Assembly: GCF_900109295.1 (NCBI RefSeq)
Contig: NZ_FOIZ01000003.1
Location: 1 to 64,000 of the forward strand
Length of the DNA stretch: 64,000 nucleotides
Reading direction: 5' to 3'
DNA from: Cognatiyoonia koreensis
GTDB taxonomy: Bacteria > Pseudomonadota > Alphaproteobacteria > Rhodobacterales > Rhodobacteraceae
The notes under the pieces: model-generated
What the model was told of the DNA's origin: nothing
What the model saw: the letters and a program-made list of their open reading frames with translations, nothing else
The model's database searches: none
Made by a program: the position numbers and the translations under genes
Part shown: piece by piece, positions 17,175 through 24,899 of the stretch
Layout of the letters: each line of letters opens with the position of its first letter
Position numbering within the stretch: position 1 is the first letter of the stretch

Positions 17175-17447
17175 CTATTTTGACGCCTTCTGCAAAAGCC
17201 CGATCAGTTCGCCAAACTTGGCTCTTTGTTCTTCGGGATCGCCGCTTTGAATGGCCGTCTCGACACAGTGTTCCGCGTGGTTTTCAAGGATCAGCTTTTC
17301 AACACCCAGAATGGCGGATCGTATTGCTGCTGTTTGCGCCAGAATGTCCATGCAATAGCGGTCGGCCTCGACCATGCCCTTGACGCCGCGCACCTGACCT
17401 TCCAGCCGCGACAGCCGGTCCAATGTCTTTTGCTTGTTCGCCTTCAT
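17175..17447 (-). CDS. csoR: Copper-sensing repressor, CsoR family
   Basis: All-helical DNA-binding repressor of 90 residues. The Cu(I) ligand set is present as C32, H57 and C61, with the spacing of the CsoR signature, and RLSRLEGQVRGVKGM near the N-terminus. It lies between two copper operon arms, convergent with copD and divergent from the DUF305 gene, and the 17-bp dyad at 17498-17514 lies before both divergent starts. Copper would release the repressor. Sensing of another metal or sulfide by this fold is less likely given the His ligand. Confidence 0.92.
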   Translation of the reverse strand: MKANKQKTLDRLSRLEGQVRGVKGMVEADRYCMDILAQTAAIRSAILGVEKLILENHAEHCVETAIQSGDPEEQRAKFGELIGLLQKASK

Positions 17448-17497
17448 GCGGCTGCACTCCCCGATTTATGGAACCAAAGCACTGTTCTCCAAGTTGT

Positions 17498-17514
17498 ATA
17501 CCCCGTATGGGTAT
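17498..17514. promoter_or_regulatory. CsoR operator between csoR and the DUF305 gene
   Basis: ATACCC-CGTAT-GGGTAT is a perfect 6-bp dyad over a 5-bp spacer, of the kind bound by CsoR/RcnR-family repressors. It lies about 50 nt before csoR and 17 nt before the DUF305 start. Confidence 0.75.
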
Positions 17515-17531
17515 CAAGAAAGGATTTGTCC

Positions 17532-18086
17532 ATGACACACGCCGAAGACTCTACAACGCATGCACGCAGCGCGCATCACGATAGTCACGCACAAAGCGGC
17601 GGGGGCGGTTATGGTCGGTTTTTCGCGATGATCGGAACGTCGACCGTGGTGATGTACGGGCTGATGTATCTCAACACCTATGCGCTTGATCACGTCTTCT
17701 TTTCGCAGACGCGCATGTGGATGGCGTTGTATATGGGCGGGATGATGGCTGTGATCATGCTGGCCTTTATGCTTGGCATGTACTCTAATCGGAAAGCGAA
17801 TATCGCGATCTTTGCAGGCGCACTCCTCGCTTTTGCGGCAGGGCTTTATTTCGTTCGGTCCCAAGAGACGGTCGGTGACGTGGCGTGGATGAAAGCGATG
17901 ATTCCGCATCATTCCATCGCGATCCTGACAAGCGAACGTGCAAACATTTCCGATCCCCGCGTGCGCGCGTTGGCTGACGCGATCATCGAGGCGCAGCGCG
18001 GCGAGATTGCGGAAATGAAGCGATACATTGCAGATATCGAAGCCAACGGGGATGCCGCAGCAGGAACCGTCCGAACAGAACCCTGA
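17532..18086 (+). CDS. DUF305 membrane protein, copper locus
   Basis: A 184-residue protein: His-rich N-terminus (HARSAHHDSHAQ), three hydrophobic helices (about residues 30-55, 65-85 and 90-110), then a DUF305 domain with the motif WMKAMIPHHSIAI and a helix ending ISDPRVRALADAIIEAQRGE. DUF305 proteins are common in copper loci and resemble ferritin-like metal binders. The start 17532 follows AAGGATTTGTCC. Longer in-frame readings would run through csoR and its operator. It heads the second copper arm. Confidence 0.87.
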   Translation: MTHAEDSTTHARSAHHDSHAQSGGGGYGRFFAMIGTSTVVMYGLMYLNTYALDHVFFSQTRMWMALYMGGMMAVIMLAFMLGMYSNRKANIAIFAGALLAFAAGLYFVRSQETVGDVAWMKAMIPHHSIAILTSERANISDPRVRALADAIIEAQRGEIAEMKRYIADIEANGDAAAGTVRTEP

Positions 18087-18100
18087 TACAAAGGACAGTT

Positions 18101-18892
18101 ATGATGCCAAAGGACACCCGCGATGTCGCAGATGTGACAACCGACCCCGCCGCCGCCGCGACCGGAAAAACAGCCGTTCTTTACCGCATGGCCCTGCCAG
18201 ACCATTTGTGTCCGTCAGGGCAGAAGGCGCGTTGGCTTCTGGACCGTCACGGCTATGAAGTCGATGATCGTCTGTTCCGCGATCGGTCGGAAGTCGATGC
18301 ATTCAAGGTACAGCACGATGTTCCGACAACACCGCAGATTTGGATCGAAGGTGAGCGGGTGGGCGGCTATCAGGCCCTGCGCGAAAAACTGACCGGCTAC
18401 GACCCGAAGGCCACGACTTACAAACCGGTGATCTACCTCTTTGCCGTGGCCGCCGCGACAGCACTTGCGCTGTCGATCGGATTTCTCGGCACGATCACAT
18501 GGCAAACGCTGGGCTGGTTTATTTCGGTCTCGATGATCCTGCTGGGGATGCAAAAGCTTCGCGACATCGAAAGCTTTACGACGATGTTCCTCAACTACGA
18601 CTTGCTGGCACGTAAATGGGTGCCCTATGCCTATGTCTATCCTTGGGTCGAGACAGGGGCGGGCGTTCTGATGACCGGCATGTTGCTGACACCGCTTGCA
18701 GCCCCTGCGGCGCTTTTTATCGCCACGGTCGGCGCGATCAGCGTCTTCAAGGCAGTCTATATCGACAAACGAGAGTTGAAATGCGCCTGCGTCGGCGGCG
18801 GATCAAATGTCCCTCTCGGTTTCGTCAGTTTGACCGAAAACCTGATGATGATGGGGATGGCCATTGTGATGCTCGTGCGGATCGCAGGCTGA
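18101..18892 (+). CDS. Glutaredoxin-MauE/DoxX fusion protein
   Basis: A 263-residue fusion. The first part (about 25-105) is glutaredoxin-like: LYRMALPDHLCPSGQKARWLL has a single Cys where glutaredoxins have CPxC, then TTPQIWIEGERVGGYQAL with the cis-Pro. The second part has four membrane helices of the MauE/DoxX-like redox-associated group and a KCACVGG motif near residue 228. Such proteins are linked to disulfide or metal handling. It follows the DUF305 gene and shares one base with the DsbA-like gene (TGATG), suggesting a joint thiol pathway in copper stress. Confidence 0.75.
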   Translation: MMPKDTRDVADVTTDPAAAATGKTAVLYRMALPDHLCPSGQKARWLLDRHGYEVDDRLFRDRSEVDAFKVQHDVPTTPQIWIEGERVGGYQALREKLTGYDPKATTYKPVIYLFAVAAATALALSIGFLGTITWQTLGWFISVSMILLGMQKLRDIESFTTMFLNYDLLARKWVPYAYVYPWVETGAGVLMTGMLLTPLAAPAALFIATVGAISVFKAVYIDKRELKCACVGGGSNVPLGFVSLTENLMMMGMAIVMLVRIAG

Positions 18893-19668
18893 TGGCCACG
18901 GTTGCTGTCTGGAAGCGGCGGGCTTTGCTGGCTGGCGGAGCCCTTGCCGTTGCCGGGTGGGTGAAAGGCGTCCCGTATCTGGCATCGCTGCGGCAACCCG
19001 ACTTTGTATTCGAGGACATCCCCGACCTGTCGCCCTTCCGGCGGCTGAAGGGGGCTGGTGCATCGACACCGGGCGCTGGAATTTTTGCGGGTCTCGATAC
19101 TGACGAACCGGAAATCGACGCTGATGACGCACTGGCACAGTATGTCAGGGAAAACCCCTGTGAGGCCTTTTACGGCGAGGGGTCCAGGAACACGGTGTCA
19201 GTCGCGATGTTCTCCGACTTTGCATGTCCGATCTGTCGTGTGATGGATGATCGTCTGATTGATCTTGAAGCAAGTGACCCGGAATCCTTTCACATTGTCC
19301 GCCATCAGCTTCCGCTTTTGGGGGTAGCTTCGACAGTTGCCAGCCGTGCCGTGCTGGCGGCGGACCTGCAGGGCCGGTATCGCGATATGCATGCCCGCCT
19401 TATGCAAACACCCGCCGTCACGGATGAACGCTTTATCGCGGCAATCGCGCAAAATCTCGACCTTGACGCCGATAGATTGCTTGAAGACATGCAGTCTGAT
19501 GCCATCGACCGCCGCCTGCGGCTGACAGCAGCCATTGCAGATGTCTTCGGCTTTATCGGCACGCCCGCTTTCGCTGTCGGACGAACCGTGTTCATGGGGT
19601 CAATCCAGACAGGGGCGCTCCGCAAGCTGATCGCGGTCGAAAAAGCAAATCCTTGTATGACGGCCTAA
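18892..19668 (+). CDS. DsbA-like thiol oxidoreductase
   Basis: Secreted or membrane-anchored thioredoxin-fold protein of 258 residues. An N-terminal hydrophobic segment, preceded by WKRR (about 7-25), leads into a linker, then the redox site SDFACPICRVMD (CPIC, near residue 110) and a C-terminal IGTPAFAVGR cis-Pro loop, as in DsbA/DsbG relatives. The start overlaps the preceding stop by one base. Two further cysteines lie outside the active site (one near 87, one near the C-terminus). In this copper locus it may repair or form disulfides in periplasmic copper proteins. That is inference. Confidence 0.85.
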   Translation: MATVAVWKRRALLAGGALAVAGWVKGVPYLASLRQPDFVFEDIPDLSPFRRLKGAGASTPGAGIFAGLDTDEPEIDADDALAQYVRENPCEAFYGEGSRNTVSVAMFSDFACPICRVMDDRLIDLEASDPESFHIVRHQLPLLGVASTVASRAVLAADLQGRYRDMHARLMQTPAVTDERFIAAIAQNLDLDADRLLEDMQSDAIDRRLRLTAAIADVFGFIGTPAFAVGRTVFMGSIQTGALRKLIAVEKANPCMTA

Positions 19669-19833
19669 TTCATCGGCCCAGCGTGCAATCGCGAGGTTGT
19701 CTGCACTTTGCAGACGCGAACGCAGTGACTGCCGGCAATGCGGTCTGCGTTGCATCTTATGCCAGTTGCTGGACGGTCATCGGATGTCTGCTATGACAAG
19801 TGATAAGCAGCGTACGCCTCGCGCGTATCTTGT

Positions 19834-20781
19834 TTAGTGATCCCAGCTGAACCCTGTTGCTTCTTCGGACACGGCCCAAAGTTTTTCCATGACGGCCTTG
19901 TCGTAAGCGTGAGGATTGAGCGTGCCTTTGCCGACCGGTCCGACGAATTCCATCCGGCCCGTCGGGCCATAAAGCGCGCGCTGTTCCAGTCCGTCCTCGG
20001 TGGCACACATGACTTCGGGATAGGCACCCTTTTCGGCGGATTGCACCATCGGCGTAAGGGTCATCAGCCTGAAAAGCAGCCTGGTCAGCCAGTTGCCGCT
20101 GGTGGTAATCAGCGAGGTTGCCGAAGAGCCCGGGTGACAGACGTACACCGGAACGTCCTTATCCGTCCCTTGAAGGCGATCCTGCAGCTCGTATGCGAAC
20201 ATCATCTGCGCCAGCTTGCTCTGGCTATAAACCGGGTTGGCGCTATAGTTTTTGTCCCAATTCATATCGTCGAATTGGATCGTCTTGATCCCCATATTAT
20301 AGCCGAGGCTGGCGACGACAACTATTCGGCCTTTGCTCTGTTCGATCCGGTCGAACAGCATCCCGCACAGCACGAAATGACCATAATGGTTTGTGCCAAG
20401 CTGACTTTCGAACCCATCAACGGTGAGCTTTTGTGTCGGCACCTGTGCGATCGCCGCATTGCAGATCAGTGCGTCAATACGGGGAACGGTTTGCAGAACC
20501 TCATCTGCCGCTTTGCGGACGCTTGCCAGTTCGGACAGGTCCATGCGCACGAAGCTCACATCGGCCTTGGTGCCAAATTCAACTTTCAATTCCTTGATCG
20601 CAGCGGTCGATTTTTCGGCGCTGCGGTTCAACATCACGACTTTGGCACCCTTGGACAGAAAGATGCGTGTGGCTTGAAATCCAGCACCCGCGTTGGCTCC
20701 GGTGATGACGTATGTTTTGCCCGCAAGTGAGCCGAGGCGATCAGGTGTCCAGCCTTTGGCTCCGAAAGTTGTGTCTGGCAT
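19834..20781 (-). CDS. Short-chain dehydrogenase/reductase
   Basis: Classical-type SDR of 315 residues. The cofactor motif is TGANAGAGFQ near residues 28-37, the NAA motif (ICNAAIA) near 109, and the catalytic YxxxK is YSQSK near 185-189. The extended C-terminus is like retinol dehydrogenase/protochlorophyllide-type SDRs. The substrate is unknown. The gene is isolated between the copper locus and a broken AraC regulator that reads divergently. AraC-SDR pairs of this kind are common, so the regulator of this gene may have been lost. Confidence 0.88.
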   Translation of the reverse strand: MPDTTFGAKGWTPDRLGSLAGKTYVITGANAGAGFQATRIFLSKGAKVVMLNRSAEKSTAAIKELKVEFGTKADVSFVRMDLSELASVRKAADEVLQTVPRIDALICNAAIAQVPTQKLTVDGFESQLGTNHYGHFVLCGMLFDRIEQSKGRIVVVASLGYNMGIKTIQFDDMNWDKNYSANPVYSQSKLAQMMFAYELQDRLQGTDKDVPVYVCHPGSSATSLITTSGNWLTRLLFRLMTLTPMVQSAEKGAYPEVMCATEDGLEQRALYGPTGRMEFVGPVGKGTLNPHAYDKAVMEKLWAVSEEATGFSWDH

Positions 20782-20942
20782 TGTGTTGCTCCTTGTGGTG
20801 TCGGACTTGCGGCCGTGCGATGATAATTTCTGTCTTGGAAGAGTAAATAAATCTCAAGAGATGTCGAAAATAGGCTAGTTAGTCGCGAATACTTGCCTGA
20901 TTGTATCACCGCGGTTTTCATGGCTGACCGAGAAGGGTTAAC

Positions 20943-21159
20943 TTGGCCCCATGAGCAAAGTACAGATCAAACAGCTTATCGAAGACCGCGCCTCAACAGT
21001 GCTGCGATGAAGATAGCCGGTGGCATGACCGTAAACGAAGCAGCAATGGGCGTGGGCTATGTCAGCCCGTCTCAATTCAGCAGAGAGTTCAAACGCATGT
21101 ACGGGCAGTCGCCGCGACAATGGAGCGATGCGCAGCAATACTCACTGGCGATGAGTTGA
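20943..21159 (+). pseudogene. AraC-family regulator fragment, frameshifted
   Basis: Only the C-terminal HTH region survives. One frame from 20952 reads MSKVQIKQLIEDR, similar to the first part of the AraC linker helix. A different frame then continues RLNSAAMKIAGGMTVNEAA and GVGYVSPSQFSREFKRMYG, the second HTH. The shift lies near 20980-20995. The N-terminal effector domain is absent, so I call it a remnant, not a short regulator. It is divergent from the SDR gene. Confidence 0.7.
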
Positions 21160-21382
21160 GCCGTTGACCGTGCGACACCGCGCGCAACGACACATCATCT
21201 AAAAGCCGTTCACGCAGGCAGGATAATCTTAAACCTCATCGCCGCGATGGGGGTCGCTTTCCGCGATAACGCAACGCAAACCGAATGAGGTTGGCGCACG
21301 GTAGGTTCGATGGGCTGATGGCTTCTTCACAACCGGAGCGTCCCTCGTTACGCTCCTCTCAACCAGTTAGGGAGCCACCGCC

Positions 21383-21559
21383 ATGAAGCACGTCCCCAAG
21401 CCCACCACTGACGACGATCTTATCCAGCAATTCTTGAACAAAGGCGGCAAGGTCACGAAGGGCAAGACCAAACCCATGCCCGACGATCTGGGCCTGTCAA
21501 ACAACGTGTGGGGTAACAAGCTGACGCGCGAGGAAAAGGCTGCCAAGAAGGCGAAATAG
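21383..21559 (+). CDS. Small basic protein, 58 residues, unknown
   Basis: Short gene with a good start context (AGGGAGCCACCGCC before ATG). It encodes a charged protein beginning MKHVPKPTTDDDLIQQFL, with a Lys/Gly-rich middle and the end WGNKLTREEKAAKKAK. No membrane segment or known domain is seen. Codon use is that of the host and the sequence is not low-complexity throughout, which supports a real gene. It is followed about 100 nt on by a bidirectional terminator shared with the convergent DUF5872-like gene. Confidence 0.6.
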   Translation: MKHVPKPTTDDDLIQQFLNKGGKVTKGKTKPMPDDLGLSNNVWGNKLTREEKAAKKAK

Positions 21560-21659
21560 AACCGGCGTTGCCTGACAAACGGCGTCGTCCGATCAGTCCG
21601 CATGGGTCAATGCGCCCAGTCGAACCGGTCACACCGCAAAAAGTTTGTTTGAAAACCTA

Positions 21660-21692
21660 AAGGGACCAGCAACATTGCTGTTGCCGGTCCCT
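21660..21692. terminator. Bidirectional intrinsic terminator
   Basis: AAGGGACC, GCAAC, loop, GTTGC, GGTCCCTT, with A-rich sequence on one side and TTCT on the other. It lies between the 58-residue gene (+) and the minus-strand gene ending at 21713. Confidence 0.7.
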
Positions 21693-21712
21693 TCTGAGTT
21701 GTCAGCCGTCAC

Positions 21713-22354
21713 TCAATCGTCCGCGAGCGCGTCGACCAACTCGTCCTTTGTCATATCGGATCGTCCCTCGATCTCGCGCTCTTGCGCGACATCGTAGAGT
21801 TCGTCCTTTGACTTTGCTTCCAGCGCGGTCACAGAATTCTTGCCGCGTCCGTTCTCATCCGTGGCCTCTTCGATGGCCTCCAGCAGTTCATCCTTGTCCA
21901 TGGACGACCGGCCGGAAATATCGAGATCCTGCGCGCGTTCCATCAACATGTCCTTGGTCGGGCCGCCGTCCTTGATCTGGGCGACCTTTTCCTTCACATC
22001 GTCCGGCTGATCCACGAATTGTCTGGACCCGTCCTTTTTCTTCTGGGTCGAACGGGCATATTCATCTTCGGTCAGCAGCATGCGGACTTTCTTGGGAAGA
22101 TAGCGTTCGCCACTCTCGCCCGAGTCCTCGCCGGATTTCGTGCCCCAGTCTTCCTCGGTCCATTCATGCAGATCGGTTTCGTCCTGATCGGGGCCGTCAT
22201 CTTCATACTCGCCGCCACGCTTCTTGTATTCCTGCACGGCAAGCTGGGCCTTGCGGGCCGACCACTGGCCAGGCTCGCCGCCCTTGTCGCTTTGGGTGAT
22301 CTCTTCCTTGACCTCTTCCCAAAGCTCGGGGTCGCTTTTCTTGGCGGATGACAT
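21713..22354 (-). CDS. DUF5872-like protein with Rho-N/SAP-like repeats
   Basis: Very acidic, lysine-rich soluble protein of 213 residues. The N-terminal 50 residues contain GGEPGQWSARKAQLAVQEYK, which I associate with DUF5872 (from memory). The C-terminal half has two similar 30-residue helical repeats, each with a DISGRS- or EIEGRS-like turn followed by MDKDELLEAI or MTKDELVDAL, resembling Rho-terminator N-terminal or SAP domains that bind nucleic acid. It is coupled to the upstream DUF3140 gene by TGATG. Function unknown. Confidence 0.72.
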   Translation of the reverse strand: MSSAKKSDPELWEEVKEEITQSDKGGEPGQWSARKAQLAVQEYKKRGGEYEDDGPDQDETDLHEWTEEDWGTKSGEDSGESGERYLPKKVRMLLTEDEYARSTQKKKDGSRQFVDQPDDVKEKVAQIKDGGPTKDMLMERAQDLDISGRSSMDKDELLEAIEEATDENGRGKNSVTALEAKSKDELYDVAQEREIEGRSDMTKDELVDALADD

Positions 22355-22698
22355 CAGCTGTCCTCCTTAAGCGGGTCGTGGCCCCAGTTCATCAGCGAAT
22401 AGCGCCAGTCCGAGTTCTTGACATCGTCATCCGGTCCGCCCTGCGACAAATGACGTTTGATGTAACCGACGACGGTGGCCATATGGTCCCACTGATCGTC
22501 GGTCAGCTCGTCCTTGTTGGTGCGCTTGATCTTCACGATGCGCCGGCCCGATTTGTGACCCGTGCTTTCGCCGTCGTCATTGTCACCGACAGATTTGGAT
22601 TCCTCGGTGTCCAGCCAGTCTTCAAGCGTGGCCGGGGCCATGTTCACCAGATCGCGCCATTCGTCCCAGATCTGGTCATGTGATTTCGATGAGGACAT
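22354..22698 (-). CDS. DUF3140 protein
   Basis: Small acidic soluble protein of 114 residues. The pattern WDEWRDLVNMAPATLEDWL at the start, GRRIVKIK in the middle and the C-terminal WRYSLMNWGHDPLK is that of DUF3140, a family of unknown function in actinobacteria and proteobacteria. It is cotranscribed with the DUF5872-like gene. The pair resembles small DNA-associated stress proteins, but there is no direct proof. Confidence 0.8.
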   Translation of the reverse strand: MSSSKSHDQIWDEWRDLVNMAPATLEDWLDTEESKSVGDNDDGESTGHKSGRRIVKIKRTNKDELTDDQWDHMATVVGYIKRHLSQGGPDDDVKNSDWRYSLMNWGHDPLKEDS

Positions 22699-22826
22699 GT
22701 CTCACTCCGCTTGCGTTAAAGAGCAAACCGCCGAAACCGCGTTGGGTTCCATGCCGCACGCATTTCCATGTCTTGACAGTCGGCAGGCAAGCACATCAAA
22801 CAACGCCAAAAGCCAAAGGATCACCC

Positions 22827-23267
22827 ATGCCCCGCATCGTTCTTTCCAGCGATCACGCCGCCATCGCGCTGCGCCAGACCATCGCGACCCATATTGCAGC
22901 ACAGGGGCATGACGTGGTGGATATCGGCCCGACAACGCCGGAAAGCACGCACTACCCCAAGCACGGGCAGGCCGCGGCAGAGCGGGTGGCGTCAAAGGAT
23001 TGCGACCTTGGCATTATCCTCTGCGGAACAGGGCAGGGGATCATGATGGCCGCCAACAAGGTCAAAGGTATCCGCTGCGGTGTCTGTTCCGATACGTTCT
23101 CGGCCCGCATGATCCGTGCGCACAACGATGCGAATATGCTTTCGCTTGGTGCGCGGGTGATCGGTGAAGGGCTGGCGCTGGATATCGTGGATGCCTTTGT
23201 GTCCACAGCGTTCGAAGGCGGGCGGCATGCCGCGCGCGTCAACATGATCGAACCCGCCACGGACTGA
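22827..23267 (+). CDS. rpiB: Ribose 5-phosphate isomerase B
   Basis: Interconverts ribose 5-phosphate and ribulose 5-phosphate in the pentose phosphate pathway. The 146 residues show the RpiB/LacAB fold with SSDHAA near residues 7-12 and the active-site segment ILCGTGQGIMMAAN around residues 64-77 containing the catalytic cysteine. ATG 22827 fits the family start (MPRIVLSSDHA) and is preceded by AAAGGA. It is divergent from the DUF3140 gene. Confidence 0.93.
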   Translation: MPRIVLSSDHAAIALRQTIATHIAAQGHDVVDIGPTTPESTHYPKHGQAAAERVASKDCDLGIILCGTGQGIMMAANKVKGIRCGVCSDTFSARMIRAHNDANMLSLGARVIGEGLALDIVDAFVSTAFEGGRHAARVNMIEPATD

Positions 23268-23348
23268 TCCGCCGCGTTTGATCCAGAACAATCCGCGCTT
23301 TGGGCGCAGATGCTATCGTTTTCCTGCGCATCAATGCAGGAGGAGGCC

Positions 23349-23876
23349 ATGGCGGTTCTGATCGAATACGGCACGATCGAAGGGCAAACCGGAAAAATTG
23401 CAAACTTTATCGCCGACCATATCCAGAGCCTTGGGCAGGATGTGACGCTTGTGAACACCGGTGACCGCGCCGCGCCGCCGGCGTCCTTTGACGGGGTCGA
23501 CAAGGTGATCCTTGCCGCGTCCGTTCATGAACGGCGCCACCCCAAGATGTTTGAAACAACCATCGCCGCACAAAGGGATGATCTTGCCCAGCGGCCCACG
23601 TTGCTGCTGTCGGTCAGCCTGAACGCTGCTTTTCCCGAAGGCGTCGAAGAGGCCCAGGAATACGTCGAGGAAATGGAATTGCGCACCGGCCTCACCCCGA
23701 CCGAGGAAATGCTTGTCCCCGGGGCCGTGCACACAGACCGCTGTGATTATTATGCGCTACAAGTGCTGCGCCACGTCATCTTGCGCGGCAAGGATTACGA
23801 TCCGGCGCAAGGCACGCATGAGTTTACCGATTGGGATGCACTCCGCGACCGCGTCTCGGCCTTTGTGGCGGCCTGA
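23349..23876 (+). CDS. Flavodoxin-domain protein (HemG-like)
   Basis: FMN-binding protein of 175 residues. The phosphate loop is YGTIEGQTGKIA near residues 7-18. The later ASVHERRHPK and the PGAVHTDRCDYYALQVLRHVIL segments match the flavodoxin group that includes menaquinone-dependent protoporphyrinogen oxidase HemG. Start choice is supported by GGAGGAGGCC immediately upstream. The true electron acceptor is unknown. The next gene is convergent, its stop only about 10 nt away. Confidence 0.8.
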   Translation: MAVLIEYGTIEGQTGKIANFIADHIQSLGQDVTLVNTGDRAAPPASFDGVDKVILAASVHERRHPKMFETTIAAQRDDLAQRPTLLLSVSLNAAFPEGVEEAQEYVEEMELRTGLTPTEEMLVPGAVHTDRCDYYALQVLRHVILRGKDYDPAQGTHEFTDWDALRDRVSAFVAA

Positions 23877-23887
23877 CGTAGTGGCCG

Positions 23888-24496
23888 CTAGTCCCATTTG
23901 TAGTTGAAGCTGACCGAAATCCGTTCGTCCTCTTCGGACATGTTCATCGGCACCTCATGGCGCAGCCAACTTTCCCAAAGCAGCACCTCGCCCACTTCTG
24001 GTGCGATATAGACGAAGGGCTTCAGATGCTCTGGCGCATCCTTGGTGCGCGGCGGGGCGGCCATCATCATCTGCAGGCGCGGGTCTTCGAACTTGATCGC
24101 TGCAGAACCTTCGGGGAGCGCGACATAGGTCGTCCCGCTGATAACCGAGTGCGGATGGATGTGCCCCGTGTGGATGCCGCCGGGGGGCAGGATATTGATC
24201 CAAATGTCCTCAAGCTTCAGCGCCTTGTCCCCCAGATCGAAATGACAGTCCTTGGCGAAAGCCGCGACGTGTGTGTCCAGCGCTTTGACCACATCCGCAA
24301 AGATCGGAAACCGCCACGGCAGGTCGGACAGGGATGCATAGGAGGTATATCCTGGAAACCCGTTCGCCTCGCACCAGTCCTGCCCGGCCTCGTCGTCATC
24401 GGCGATGACAAGGCAGGATTGGGTGAGTTCACGCTGGTCGATGTCCGGGGACAAAGCCGCGCGGTAGAGCGGGGTGGTGAAGAGGTTTGTGATCAT
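23888..24496 (-). CDS. TIGR02466-type 2OG-Fe(II) oxygenase-like protein
   Basis: A 202-residue protein with a cupin-like double-stranded beta-helix. HTGHIHPHSVISGTTYV carries the likely iron ligands, EDPRLQMM follows, and the C-terminal LLWESWLRHEVPMN supplies the distal histidine and arginine-type 2-oxoglutarate site. This is the layout of the TIGR02466 family (putative 2OG-Fe(II) oxygenase, often phage- or cyanophage-related). I prefer the start at 24496. The extra codons up to 24514 overlap a 7-bp dyad, GAGTTGC/GCAACTC. Confidence 0.78.
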   Translation of the reverse strand: MITNLFTTPLYRAALSPDIDQRELTQSCLVIADDDEAGQDWCEANGFPGYTSYASLSDLPWRFPIFADVVKALDTHVAAFAKDCHFDLGDKALKLEDIWINILPPGGIHTGHIHPHSVISGTTYVALPEGSAAIKFEDPRLQMMMAAPPRTKDAPEHLKPFVYIAPEVGEVLLWESWLRHEVPMNMSEEDERISVSFNYKWD

Positions 24497-24514
24497 CAGA
24501 GTTGCATATCGCAA

Positions 24515-24899
24515 CTCGTGATAAGCAACCAGTGGGCGGCAGTCGCTTTTGGAACAAAAGCGATGAGAGCAGCACCCGGTAGCAATTAGAGCGCCTCACA
24601 ACACAAGGGCCGCGCCCGACCTGGAGGGCGTTTGCCCGTGTGGATCAGCGTCGCACCTCAAAGCATGTATGTCGGGTGTTTTGTGCGTGATATCGCCAAT
24701 GCGCCCTCCGGGGGGGGGCAAGCCGAATTGAAAAGGCCCAGTGGACCTATTCAGGCGCAGAACGGGCGGTGCCCAGTACGGGCGCGGCCTGGTTATGCCG
24801 GGCAACATCAATCCGCAGCGAGAGGGCAATTTCCTGTTTTTAGTTGTGGTTACTCGCGCTATGGATGAAATCCGTATCTTTGAATAATCGAGGTCAAAC
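24515..24899. other. Intergenic stretch before the AT-rich orphan
   Basis: No gene or RNA recognised. It contains a run of nine G near 24711-24719. Composition changes here from GC-rich to the AT-rich style of the next gene, a plausible edge of transferred DNA. Confidence 0.4.

Noticed and set aside
24711..24719. Run of nine G as a phase-variable tract
   Set aside because: It is not inside or directly before a supported gene, so no switching effect can be argued.
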